DNA from: Lentisalinibacter sp964427415
GTDB lineage: Bacteria; Pseudomonadota; Gammaproteobacteria; Steroidobacterales; Woeseiaceae
Direction of reading: 5' to 3'
DNA: 64,000 bases
Assembly (NCBI GenBank): GCA_964427415.1
Contig: CAYRUH010000012.1
Location: 15,067-79,066 of the forward strand
The notes under the pieces were generated by a model. That model made no database searches. It had not been told where the DNA came from and saw only the letters and a list, made by a program, of their open reading frames with translations. Below are positions 45,015 through 53,499 of this stretch, in pieces. The position numbers and the translations under genes were made by a program. Each line of letters begins with the position of its first letter. Position 1 is the stretch's first letter.

Positions 45015-46222
45015 GGACCCACCCGGCGATCGTTGCGGCAGTGTTGTGCGCCTGCCTGGCCGGCTGCGCGACGGCACCGCGATCCGGAGCGTCGGCACCG
45101 GCACCGTCGCCCGCCGAGGCGGCGCGGCAGGAAACGCCTGTCGCCGCGCCGGCCGCATCGGCCGCGCCAACGCCGACCAAGCCACCGCCCGGGCCGGATC
45201 TGTCGACGCTGCGCATCACCGTCGCCACCGTCGGCGACGTCATGATCGGTACCGACTATCCCGATAACCGGCTGCCCGACGACGATGCCCTGGGCTTTTT
45301 CGACGGCGTGGCGGGCGTGCTGCAGCAGGCCGATCTCACCATCGGCAACCTGGAGGGTGTGCTGCTCGACGGCGGCGAGCCCGCCAAGCAGTGCAAGGAT
45401 CCGTCGGCCTGCTGGCTGTTTCGCTCCCCCAGCCGCTACGCCGCCGTGTACCGGGACGCGGGCTTCGACGCCCTTAGCCTCGCCAACAATCACGCCCGGG
45501 ATTTCGGCGAGGAAGGCCGGCATGCGAGCATGGCCGCGCTCGATGCGGCAGGGATTCGCCACTCCGGACGCGAGGGCACGACGGCCAGCTTGGAGATGGG
45601 CGGCATCCGGGTGGGCTTCGTCGCCTTCTCCGGCACACGAGGCGCGAATCCCATGCTGAACGAGGAGGCGGCCACGGCCATGGTGGCCGACCTCGCCGCA
45701 GCGCACGACGTGGTCATCGTCTCGTTCCATGGCGGTGCCGAGGGGCTCGACGCGCTGCGCCTGCCCTTCGCGGAGGAGGAATACTACGGCGAGCCCCGCG
45801 GAGACGTGGTGGCCTTCGGGCGGGCCATGGTGGATGCGGGCGCCGATCTGGTGTTCGGCCACGGCCCGCACGTGGTGCGTGCACTGGAGCGCTACCGGGG
45901 ACGCATCGTCGCCTACAGCCTCGGCAATTTCGCCACCTACTACGGCATCAGCGTCGCCGGCCTGAAGGGCGTCGCACCGATACTCGTTACCACGCTGGAC
46001 GGCAACGGCGAATTCGTCGAGGGGAGGGTGGTATCCACGCGGCAGATACGTCCGTCAGGCCCCACCATCGACCCGGCGGGAGAGGCGCTGGCACTGATGG
46101 CCCGCCTGTCGCGGCAGGACTTCGGCAACCCGGGCGTGCGCTTCGAGACGGACGGACGGCTGCTGCCGGTCGAGCGGCCGGCGCCGGGAATCCATCCGCC
46201 ACCCGAGGCGGCTCCGCAATAG
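45011..46222 (+). CDS. CapA-family lipoprotein (metallophosphatase-like)
   Basis: A 403 aa predicted lipoprotein, ATG at 45011 in a 4-bp overlap with the SPOR gene. Lipobox LAGC at Cys19, a proline/alanine linker to about 65, then the CapA/PgsA domain: TVATVGDVMIGTDYP, TIGNLEGVLLDGG, ALSLANNHARDFG, VIVSFHGGAEG, GADLVFGHGPHVVRALERYRGRIVAYSLGNF. The D, N, H and HG-H residues form the calcineurin-like metal site. CapA proteins work in poly-gamma-glutamate or other envelope-polymer export, but no capB/C genes are present, so the substrate is open. Ends 6 bp from the convergent ntrX. Confidence 0.88.
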   Translation: MRTHPAIVAAVLCACLAGCATAPRSGASAPAPSPAEAARQETPVAAPAASAAPTPTKPPPGPDLSTLRITVATVGDVMIGTDYPDNRLPDDDALGFFDGVAGVLQQADLTIGNLEGVLLDGGEPAKQCKDPSACWLFRSPSRYAAVYRDAGFDALSLANNHARDFGEEGRHASMAALDAAGIRHSGREGTTASLEMGGIRVGFVAFSGTRGANPMLNEEAATAMVADLAAAHDVVIVSFHGGAEGLDALRLPFAEEEYYGEPRGDVVAFGRAMVDAGADLVFGHGPHVVRALERYRGRIVAYSLGNFATYYGISVAGLKGVAPILVTTLDGNGEFVEGRVVSTRQIRPSGPTIDPAGEALALMARLSRQDFGNPGVRFETDGRLLPVERPAPGIHPPPEAAPQ

Positions 46223-46228
46223 ACGGCG

Positions 46229-47599
46229 TCAGTCGTCGCCGCCGGCCTGCCGGAAATCCACGCCCAGCGCGCGCAGCTTGCGATAGAGATGGGTGCGCTC
46301 CATGCCCACCCGCTGGGCGAGCTTGCCCACCTTGCCGTTGCACAGGATCAGCTGCTCCGTGAGATAGGCACGCTCGAACGCCTCCCGGGCCTCGCGCAAC
46401 GGCAGCGCCAGGAGATCCTGCTTCACCAGCGGCTCGTCGTCCGGCGCCTCGCCCTTCAGCTCGCTCTCGATCTCCGACAAGGACACTTCCTCGTCGCCGC
46501 CGTTGATCAGCACCCGGTGCACGAGGTTCTTCAGTTCCCGAACGTTGTCCGGCCACGGGTAGTTGCGCAGCCGGTTCTGTGCCGCGACGCCAAAGCGCCG
46601 GAACGGCAGGCCTTCCGCGTCCACCAGCTTCTCCGCGTAGTAGCGCAGCAACTCGGGCACGTCCTCGGCATACTCGCGCAGCGGCGGCACCCGCAGGGCG
46701 AGCACGTTAAGGTGAGTGAGCAGGTCGCGGCGCAGCTTGCCCTGCTCCAGCAGCCGTTCGTAGTCCTGGGGCAGCGACGCCATGATGCGAGCCGTCAGCG
46801 GCACCGCCTCGCGGCCGCCCCGGCGCAGATAGCTGCCCTGCTCCAGCGCGCTGGCCAGCAGTGTCTGGGCGGCGGCGCTGGCGTCGCTGAGCTCGTTGAC
46901 GAACAGGATGCCGCCCGCCGCACGATCCAGCAGGCCCTCCCGGACCGCGCCGTCCTCCTCGCTGCCGTAGAGCTGTGCCTCGGCGTTGTCCTCGGTGAGC
47001 GAGCCGCCCGGCACGCTCACGTATTCAGCGGCAACCCGGGGGCCGACGGAATGGATGTAGCGGGCGAACGCCTCCCTTCCGGAACCGGACTCGCCGATCA
47101 AAATCATCGCAGCGTCATGCGCGGCGAACTTGCGGGCCTGCTCGCGCAGGTTCCGTACGGCCTCGCTCTTGCCAACGGGCGCGAGCGGTGAGAGCAGCTG
47201 GCGCATCTGCTGGGGCTCGCTCTTGCGCCCCGCCTCCAGCGCCCGCTCCACCGTGTGCAGCAGCTTCGACAGGGACAGCGGCTTCTCGATGAAGTCGAAC
47301 GCACCGAGCCGTGTCGCCTCCACGGCCGTGTCCACCGTGCCATGGCCGGACATGATCACCACCGGGCACTGCCGGGTGTCGGGCTGCTGGGTCCACTCCT
47401 TCAGGAGCGTGATGCCGTCGGTGTCCGGCATCCACACATCCAGCAGCACCAGGTCGTGGCGATCGGCCTGCCGGGCCTCGCGGGCCTCGACGGCATCGGC
47501 GGCCACCGTGACCTCGTAACCTTCGTCAGAGAGGATCTCCCTGATCAGGGACCGGATGTCCGACTCGTCGTCGACGACGAGGATGTGTTCGCCACTCAT
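46229..47599 (-). CDS. ntrX: NtrX-like response regulator with degenerate AAA+ domain
   Basis: A 456 aa regulator: receiver domain with Asp54 (LVLLDVWMPD) and Lys in FIEKPLSLSKLL; a central AAA+ region (about 140-375); and a C-terminal Fis-type helix-turn-helix (GKVGKLAQRVGMERTHLYRKL). The layout and linkage to ntrY identify NtrX. The ATPase looks inactivated: Walker A is GESGSGRE (Arg175 where Lys is required), Walker B is ILFVNEL (Asn235 for Asp), and the sigma-54 contact loop GAFTGA is replaced by GAVREG (217-222). It probably acts as a phosphorylation-dependent DNA-binding protein without sigma-54 activation. Overlaps ntrY by 4 bp. Confidence 0.88.
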   Translation of the reverse strand: MSGEHILVVDDESDIRSLIREILSDEGYEVTVAADAVEAREARQADRHDLVLLDVWMPDTDGITLLKEWTQQPDTRQCPVVIMSGHGTVDTAVEATRLGAFDFIEKPLSLSKLLHTVERALEAGRKSEPQQMRQLLSPLAPVGKSEAVRNLREQARKFAAHDAAMILIGESGSGREAFARYIHSVGPRVAAEYVSVPGGSLTEDNAEAQLYGSEEDGAVREGLLDRAAGGILFVNELSDASAAAQTLLASALEQGSYLRRGGREAVPLTARIMASLPQDYERLLEQGKLRRDLLTHLNVLALRVPPLREYAEDVPELLRYYAEKLVDAEGLPFRRFGVAAQNRLRNYPWPDNVRELKNLVHRVLINGGDEEVSLSEIESELKGEAPDDEPLVKQDLLALPLREAREAFERAYLTEQLILCNGKVGKLAQRVGMERTHLYRKLRALGVDFRQAGGDD

Positions 47600-49836
47600 A
47601 CCCTCTCTCTCCGTTTGTCACCGCGCTCGCCCCGCCGCGGCATCGACGTCAGCATCGCCTCTCGGCCCGACTCGTCAACGGGCAGCGAGATCCGTATCCT
47701 CGCTCCGCCGCTAGGGCGGTTCTCGGCCCGGATGCTGCCGGCATGTTCTTCCACCAGCTTCTTCACGATCGCCAGCCCGAGGCCGGTGCCCTTGGGTTTG
47801 GAGGTCACGTAGGGATCGAACACCTGTTCCACCGGTCCCGCCTGGAAGCCCGGGCCGTTATCCTCGACCGTGATGGTGGCCACCTTCGCCCCTTTTTGCT
47901 CCTCCGCGCGCGTAATGATATCGATTCTGCCGCCTTCCTGCCCTTCCAGCGCCTCCACGGCGTTGCGGGCGAGGTTGTGCAGGATCTGGCGCACCCGGCC
48001 GGCGTCCGCATCGATAAGCGGCAGGGCCGTGTCCAGGTCCAGCGTGATATCCACGGCCGTGTCCTGGGCGCGGTAGAGATCGATCACTTCCCGCACGAGC
48101 TTGTTCAGGTCGAAACGGGTCATGTCCATGTCCGGCGCGCGGGCGTATTCGGAGAAGGCGTTCACCATCTCCTTCATCGCCTCCACCTGCTGCACGATAG
48201 TGTGGGTCGCGCGGTCGAGTATCTGCGCCTCGCCCGGGGGCATCTGCCGCAGGTACTTCTGCCGCAGCCGCTCGGCGGAGAGCTGGATGGGCGTGAGCGG
48301 GTTCTTGATTTCGTGGGCGAGGCGACGCGCCACCTCGCCCCAGGCCGCGTCCCGCTGGGCCTGCAGCAGCGCGGTGATGTCGTCGAACACGACCACGAAA
48401 CCGGCCGTATGGCCGTCCTCGGCCGGCAGCGCCGTGCAGGCACAGGTGAGCACGCGCCGGCCGACTTCGCCGCGCAGCACGATCTGCTCCCGCCATTCCG
48501 TCTCGCCGGCGGCGAGATGCACCCGGGCCATGTCCACGAACTGCTCCAGCAGCGGCTGCCCTGCGGCGACCTCCGGCAGCAGTTCGCCGATGCGGCTCTC
48601 GAGGTCCACGCCCAGGATGGCGCCCGCAGCCTGGTTGGCCGTGCGGATGCACAGGTCCGACTCCAGCGATACCACGCCGGTGGACAGCCGCGCCAGGATG
48701 ACCTCCAGGTTGGCGCGCTCCGCCTCAACCTGGGCCTGGCTGTCCCGCGCCGTCTCCCGGGCCGCCGCCAGCCGGCGTGTCATGTCGTTGAAGGAGTTCA
48801 CGAGGAATCCGATCTCGTCCCTGGACGGCGTCGGCAACTGGGTGTCGAAGTCACCCGCCGCCACGGCCCGCGTGCCGGCCACCAGCTGCTGGATGGGCGC
48901 CACCAGCCGCCGGGAGAAGAAGAAGGCGCCGTAGATCGAGGCCAGCAGGGACACCAGCAGCACCACCGTGAGGGTGAGGGTCAGGGTGCGCTTCAGGGGT
49001 TCGCGCAGATAGAGCTGGCGCTTGTAATCGGTGTAGGAATCACCGACGTTGTCTGCCATGGCGGAGAGTCGCTGGGTCACCGGGTAGAGCGCCTGCAGTA
49101 CGTAGCGCTCGCCGGTGCGGGCGTCTCCGGTCACCGGCGACGCCGTGCGGATCTGGTAGCCGCCTTCCTCCAGCGGATCCAGGCTCACATAGGGTCGGTC
49201 CTGGCCGATCTGCAGCAGCATCTCGTCGGACGGCGGTGTGGGCACGGACAGCCGGGAACGGTCGAAACTGGTGGCGACGATGCGGCTGTTCGGGCCGAAT
49301 ATCGTCACCTCCAGCGCGCCGGTATCCCGGCGCATGCGGGCAAGCTCGCTGACCAGAGCGACCTCGTTGACGCGCTCTGCCCGTTCCGCAAAGCGCAGTG
49401 TGAGATCCAGATTCGTGCGCATCTGGATGCTGAGCGCCGCGCGGGAGAGATCCAGCGCATCCTCCAGCCCCTGCTCCACGTCCTCGGTAAACCAGCTGTC
49501 GATGCCCCGGTTCAGGAACTGGGCGGAGAAGTAGTAGACGAGCAGCAGCGGCAGGACGGCCAGCCCGATGAACATGGCCACCATGCGGCCCTTCAGCTTG
49601 GCGCCCGGCACATGGTGTCTGAGATCCTGCACCAGTCGCGCGAGATTGCCGATCAGCAGCACGATCAGGATGACGACGCCCACCGCATTTACCAGCAGGG
49701 TGATGCCGGAGAGGCGGTCGAATTGCTCCGAGCTCTGGGAGGTCTGGGTAAGCAGAAGCAGGGCGGTGAGCGCCAGCAGCAGGCCGACGCCCGCCAGCAC
49801 GGTAAAGAGGAATCTCCTCAGCGTTCGAGCTGCCAT
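47596..49836 (-). CDS. ntrY: NtrY-like sensor histidine kinase
   Basis: A 746 aa membrane kinase. Helices near 10-30, 45-63 and 88-107 precede a periplasmic sensor (about 110-285); a further helix (LTVVLLVSLLASIYGAFFF) leads into HAMP (RRLVAPIQQLVAGTRAVAAGDF), a PAS domain (about 385-490, GVVSLESDLCIRTANQAAGAILG), the H box RLAHEIKNPLTPIQLSAERL and the ATPase (NLARNAVEALEG; VEDNGPGF; GTGLGLAIVKKLVEEHAG). This is the NtrY architecture. The 5' end overlaps DUF4390 by 19 bp, so it lies within the def-fmt-rsmB-DUF4390-ntrY-ntrX run. Confidence 0.92.
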   Translation of the reverse strand: MAARTLRRFLFTVLAGVGLLLALTALLLLTQTSQSSEQFDRLSGITLLVNAVGVVILIVLLIGNLARLVQDLRHHVPGAKLKGRMVAMFIGLAVLPLLLVYYFSAQFLNRGIDSWFTEDVEQGLEDALDLSRAALSIQMRTNLDLTLRFAERAERVNEVALVSELARMRRDTGALEVTIFGPNSRIVATSFDRSRLSVPTPPSDEMLLQIGQDRPYVSLDPLEEGGYQIRTASPVTGDARTGERYVLQALYPVTQRLSAMADNVGDSYTDYKRQLYLREPLKRTLTLTLTVVLLVSLLASIYGAFFFSRRLVAPIQQLVAGTRAVAAGDFDTQLPTPSRDEIGFLVNSFNDMTRRLAAARETARDSQAQVEAERANLEVILARLSTGVVSLESDLCIRTANQAAGAILGVDLESRIGELLPEVAAGQPLLEQFVDMARVHLAAGETEWREQIVLRGEVGRRVLTCACTALPAEDGHTAGFVVVFDDITALLQAQRDAAWGEVARRLAHEIKNPLTPIQLSAERLRQKYLRQMPPGEAQILDRATHTIVQQVEAMKEMVNAFSEYARAPDMDMTRFDLNKLVREVIDLYRAQDTAVDITLDLDTALPLIDADAGRVRQILHNLARNAVEALEGQEGGRIDIITRAEEQKGAKVATITVEDNGPGFQAGPVEQVFDPYVTSKPKGTGLGLAIVKKLVEEHAGSIRAENRPSGGARIRISLPVDESGREAMLTSMPRRGERGDKRRERV

Positions 49837-50414
49837 TCGTACCAGTCGCTGGTAATCCGCCAGTCTTCCCGCCAGAACGCGATCAGCCGCAGCGCGGCGG
49901 GATAATCCTTGACGTCCACCACTGCCCGCATACGGATGCGATAGTCCCTGTCGTCCCGGAGCAGGGCGGCATCGATCACGGGCAGGGAAGTGATGCGGCC
50001 CAGGTTGTTCAGCGCCGAGTACAGCGTGGCGTAGGAGTCCTGCTCGCCGGTATTCAGGTTACGCACCACGTAACGGCGGCTGAGCGCGTTGTAGAGGAGC
50101 TGGTAATTCACCGCCAGCGCGGCGACCGTCTTATCCAGCCAGAAGCGGCGCTCCTGGATCACCTGGAACTGCAACTCCACGTTGATCGGTACGCCGCTGT
50201 CCAGCGCATCCAGCGCCTCGTCGGAGAGCACGTACTGCAGGCGGGCGCCCACTCGGTAGACGCCGTCCACCAGACTCGAATCCGCCGAACGCACGGCGAC
50301 GGTGCCGCTGCCCTCCTGTGCGGAGGCCGGCTGCCAGGCCAGGCACGCGAGGAGGACGAGCAGCGCGCAGAGGCGGCCCGCAGTTCCTTCCGCTGATGCC
50401 GTCGGCAGGCTCAT
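49818..50414 (-). CDS. DUF4390 domain-containing periplasmic protein
   Basis: A 198 aa exported protein. ATG 50414 lies in an ATGA overlap with the rsmB stop and is preferred over an in-frame ATG six codons upstream. A signal peptide (LCALLVLLACLAWQPASA, about 15-32) precedes the DUF4390 domain: SLVDGVYRVGARLQYVLSDEALDALDSGVPINVELQFQV and ERRFWLDKTVAALAVNYQLLYNALSRRYVVRN, ending with AFWREDWRITSDWYEWQLER. Members are usually found between rsmB and ntrY, as here, suggesting that they modulate or supply the NtrY sensor; that is inference from synteny. Confidence 0.85.
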   Translation of the reverse strand: MSLPTASAEGTAGRLCALLVLLACLAWQPASAQEGSGTVAVRSADSSLVDGVYRVGARLQYVLSDEALDALDSGVPINVELQFQVIQERRFWLDKTVAALAVNYQLLYNALSRRYVVRNLNTGEQDSYATLYSALNNLGRITSLPVIDAALLRDDRDYRIRMRAVVDVKDYPAALRLIAFWREDWRITSDWYEWQLER

Positions 50415-51733
50415 GTCGGCTTTTCGATACAACAGTAAAAGAATCCGTCCAGCCCGTTTCGCCCCGGAAACAACTGGAATCCAGCCCCGTCAGCTTGCAT
50501 TAGATCGCGGACGTTGTCATCGGGCAACGGTTTTCCGATGCCCTCGCCGGATGCTCCCGCGGCGAACGCGCCGACCAGCGCCGCGTTCTCCGCGCGCAGC
50601 ACGGAACAGGTGGCGTAGACCATGCGGCCGCCGGGCGCCAGCAGCGGCCAAAGGCCGCGGAGCATGGCCAGCTGGCGCCTCGCCAGCCGCTCGATATCGA
50701 CGGGACGGCGCAACAGTTTGATGTCCGGGTGACGCCGGATGACACCGGTGGCGCTGCAGGGCGCGTCGACGAGGATGCGGTCGTAGGGCTCGCCGTCCCA
50801 CCAGATCCCGGGTTCGGCGGCATCGCCGCAGGCCAGCGCGGCGGAGTAGCCGCCCCGCCCCAGCGCTTCGCCGACCCGCTCCAGGCGCTCGGCATCCACG
50901 TCGAGCGCCGTGACCGACGCGTCCCCGCCCACGCTCTCCAGGATGTGCAGCGTCTTGCCGCCGGGTGCGGCGCAGGCGTCCAGGACGCGCATGCCGGGTG
51001 TGGCAGCCAGCAAGAGCGCCGCGAGCTGGGCCGCGCCGTCCTGCACGCTGACTTCGCCGTCGGCGAAACCCGGCAGCTCGTCGACCGGCAGCGGCCTCGA
51101 CAGCCGCAGGGCCGAGGGCATGCCCGGGAGCGGCGCGGCCTGCACGCCGTCCGGCAGGCGCTGGCGCCAGCTGGCGGCATCGGTGCGGTGGAGATTGACG
51201 CGCACCCACATCGGTGCCCGCTCATTGTTGGCCGTGGCTATCGCTTGCCACTCGGCCGGCCAGTCCGCGGCCAGCGCGTCCAGCAGCCAGCGCGGATGGG
51301 ACCAGGCCGCCTCGGCGTCCGCCATGACGGCCTCGAGCAGACTGTCCCGCTCGCGCTGGAAGCGGCGCAGCACGGCGTTGACCAGTCCGCGCATCCGCGG
51401 CCGACCAAGCTCGGGGCAGGCAGCCACCGTCTCGCCCACCGCCGCGTGGTCCGGCACGCGCATGCGCCAGAGCTGATACAGCCCCACCTCGATCAGCGCA
51501 GCGATCAGCCCTTCCCGCTTCGGCAGGGGCCGCTCGAGCAGCCGGTCGGCCAGGGCCCGCAGCGTGTAATGCCAGCGGACGGCACCATAGGCCATCTCCG
51601 CCGCCAGGGCGCGGTCGCCCTCCCGGCAGGCCGCTCCTTCCGCGGCGAGGGCAGCGTCTAGGGAGCGGCCGTTGTCCACGACAGCGGCCAGCGTCCGCGC
51701 CGCGGCCACCCTGGGGCTGGCGCGGCTAGCCAA
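50411..51733 (-). CDS. rsmB: 16S rRNA (cytosine967-C5)-methyltransferase
   Basis: Methylates C967 of 16S rRNA. The 440 aa protein has an N-terminal NusB-like RNA-binding domain (about 5-140, DRALAAEMAYGAVRWHYTLRALADRLL) and a C-terminal Rossmann methyltransferase. SAM motif I is DACAAPGGKTLHILE, motif IV is VDAPCSATGVIRRHPDIK with one catalytic cysteine, and motif VI is YATCSVLRAENAALV with the second. The 5' end overlaps the fmt stop by 8 bp, fitting the conserved def-fmt-rsmB order. Confidence 0.96.
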   Translation of the reverse strand: MASRASPRVAAARTLAAVVDNGRSLDAALAAEGAACREGDRALAAEMAYGAVRWHYTLRALADRLLERPLPKREGLIAALIEVGLYQLWRMRVPDHAAVGETVAACPELGRPRMRGLVNAVLRRFQRERDSLLEAVMADAEAAWSHPRWLLDALAADWPAEWQAIATANNERAPMWVRVNLHRTDAASWRQRLPDGVQAAPLPGMPSALRLSRPLPVDELPGFADGEVSVQDGAAQLAALLLAATPGMRVLDACAAPGGKTLHILESVGGDASVTALDVDAERLERVGEALGRGGYSAALACGDAAEPGIWWDGEPYDRILVDAPCSATGVIRRHPDIKLLRRPVDIERLARRQLAMLRGLWPLLAPGGRMVYATCSVLRAENAALVGAFAAGASGEGIGKPLPDDNVRDLMQADGAGFQLFPGRNGLDGFFYCCIEKPT

Positions 51734-52721
51734 GTCTGAGGCCGGTCAGGCGACGCCGGTTAGCCAGGCGCTGGTTCGCGAGATCCCGGGCGGCGATGCG
51801 GCGACGCCCCGGCAGCTGCACCTCGAGCAGCCGCAGCACGCCCTCCCCCGTGGCCACGTCGATACCCTCGGCGCCGGCGGCGAGGATCACGCCGGGCAAG
51901 GCCGGCGCCCCGTCTTCGGCGGGCAGCGGCTCCGCCCGCCAGCAGCGCAGCAATTCACCCTCCAGCCGGGTATGGCACACCGGCCAGGGATCATACGCCC
52001 GAACCGCGCGGTCGATGCGTTCCGCCGGCCGCGACCAGTCGATCAGCGCGTCCTCGCGACGGATGCGCGGCGCATAGGTTGCCGCCGCCTCGTCCTGGGG
52101 TTCGGCCTCGAGACGCCCGGCGAGAACGGCGGGCAGCCGTTCGGCCAGCAGTCCGGCACCGAGTGCGGCCAGCCGGTCGTGCAGCTCGCCCGCGGTCTCG
52201 CGGGGACCCACCGGCGTCTCGGCGCGGGCATAGACCGGCCCGGTGTCGAGGCCGGCCTCCATGCGCATCAGGGTGACGCCCGAGACCGCGTCGCCGGCCA
52301 GCACAGCCATTTGGATCGGCGAGGCGCCGCGCCAGCGGGGCAGCAGGGAAGCATGTACATTGATGCAACCGGCCGGCGGCAGGGCGAGCACCTCGGGCGG
52401 CAGGATAAGTCCGTAGGCGGCTACGATCAGTCCGTCGGGTGCGAGTGCGGCGAGCTCAGCGACGGCCGCGGCGTCCTTCAGCGTGGCGGGCTGCAGCACG
52501 GGCAGCCCCTCCGCGACAGCCCAGGCCTTGACCGGACTCGGGGTGAGGCGACGGCCGCGGCCGGCCGGCCGGTCCGGCCGGGTCAGCACGCCCACCGGAC
52601 GATGGCCGGCTGTGCAGAGCGCCTGCAGCGAGGCCAGGGCGAACTCGGGGGTGCCGGCGAAGATCAGTCGGGGCGTATTGGCCGCAGGGGCCGCATTCCC
52701 CGCAACGCCCTCACCCGTCAC
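51726..52721 (-). CDS. fmt: Methionyl-tRNA formyltransferase
   Basis: Formylates initiator Met-tRNA from 10-formyltetrahydrofolate. The N-terminal domain opens with RLIFAGTPEFALASLQAL and has the catalytic INVHASLLPRWRGASPIQ and VSGVTLMRMEAGLDTGPV; the C-terminal tRNA-binding OB domain contains IDWSRPAERIDRAVRAYDPWPVC. The start is uncertain: the only in-frame candidate after the def stop is GTG 52721 (17 bp gap, no good ribosome site), giving 331 aa and about 17 extra residues before the conserved core. Translation probably depends on coupling to def. Confidence 0.94.
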   Translation of the reverse strand: MTGEGVAGNAAPAANTPRLIFAGTPEFALASLQALCTAGHRPVGVLTRPDRPAGRGRRLTPSPVKAWAVAEGLPVLQPATLKDAAAVAELAALAPDGLIVAAYGLILPPEVLALPPAGCINVHASLLPRWRGASPIQMAVLAGDAVSGVTLMRMEAGLDTGPVYARAETPVGPRETAGELHDRLAALGAGLLAERLPAVLAGRLEAEPQDEAAATYAPRIRREDALIDWSRPAERIDRAVRAYDPWPVCHTRLEGELLRCWRAEPLPAEDGAPALPGVILAAGAEGIDVATGEGVLRLLEVQLPGRRRIAARDLANQRLANRRRLTGLRLG

Positions 52722-52738
52722 GGGAGAAGATCCGGTAC

Positions 52739-53275
52739 TCAGACGGGGCTGGCAGCCCGCTCCGGCGCCGGCTGGGCGGCGTTGCGCCGGCCTTTCAGCA
52801 GCCGCTTGCGGATTCGCTGGCGCTTCATCTCCGAGAGGTAGTCGACGAACAGTTTGCCTTCCAGGTGATCCATCTCGTGCTGGATGCACACGGCAAGCAG
52901 CCCCTCGGCCTCCATCTCGAAAGCCTTCCCGTCACGGTCGAGCGCGCGCAAGCGGATGTGCTCGGCCCGCTCCACGGGTTCATAGAAACCGGGCACCGAC
53001 AGGCAACCCTCCTCGGTCGTCTCGACGCCGTCCTTTTCGATAATCTCGGGGTTGATCAGAACGTGCGGCTGGTCCTTGTCCGCCGAGACGTCGGCCACCA
53101 GAAGACGCTTGTGCACGTCCACCTGGGTCGCCGCCAGGCCGATGCCGGGGGCGGCATACATGGTCTCGAACATGTCGTCGATCAGCTGCCTGAGTTCGTC
53201 GTCCACGCGCTCGACTGGCGACGCCTTGGTGCGCAGGCGCGGATCAGGGAACTCGAGTATGTTCAGGATAGCCAT
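52739..53275 (-). CDS. def: Peptide deformylase
   Basis: Iron enzyme removing the N-formyl group from new proteins. ATG 53275 (MAILNILEFPDPRLRTKA) is the normal family start; a further in-frame ATG 12 codons upstream is unlikely. The 178 aa product shows motif 1 GIGLAATQV, motif 2 EGCLSVPG with the metal Cys, and motif 3 QHEMDHLEGKLF with the HExxH metal ligands. The C-terminal tail is basic then proline/alanine-rich, longer than in E. coli. It is the first gene of the def-fmt-rsmB run, divergent from the LysM gene. Confidence 0.97.
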   Translation of the reverse strand: MAILNILEFPDPRLRTKASPVERVDDELRQLIDDMFETMYAAPGIGLAATQVDVHKRLLVADVSADKDQPHVLINPEIIEKDGVETTEEGCLSVPGFYEPVERAEHIRLRALDRDGKAFEMEAEGLLAVCIQHEMDHLEGKLFVDYLSEMKRQRIRKRLLKGRRNAAQPAPERAASPV

Positions 53276-53326
53276 CGGTGCCTTCTCAATATCTCGCGTA
53301 AACTGCCACAAAAACCATCTAATGTT

Positions 53327-53356
53327 TTGACTTTATTGGGATACATAACGGACAAT
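53327..53356 (+). promoter_or_regulatory. Candidate promoter of the LysM-dprA-smg direction
   Basis: TTGACT (53327-53332), 18-bp spacer, GACAAT (53351-53356): 5 of 6 and 4 of 6 matches, in an AT-rich patch between the divergent def and LysM genes. The -10 lies inside the loop of the inverted repeat at 53343-53369. Confidence 0.4.
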
Positions 53357-53369
53357 CAAGACGTTATGT
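53343..53369. repeat. 8-bp inverted repeat with 11-bp spacer in the def/LysM intergenic region
   Basis: ACATAACG at 53343-53350 and CGTTATGT at 53362-53369 are perfectly complementary. Centre-to-centre spacing of 19 bp (about two helical turns) fits a dimeric repressor site. It overlaps the candidate plus-strand -10 and lies about 70-95 bp upstream of def. No regulator is identified. Confidence 0.55.
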
Positions 53370-53499
53370 CAGGCGGGCGCGGCGGCCCGAAGCGATTCTG
53401 TGACGCACTTGGCAGTTGCTGGCGCGTCGTAAAGCCATAGTATACCAGCGCCGTGACAGCCGGCAGCCCCGATTCCCACAGGATGGAGCAAGCCCAACC

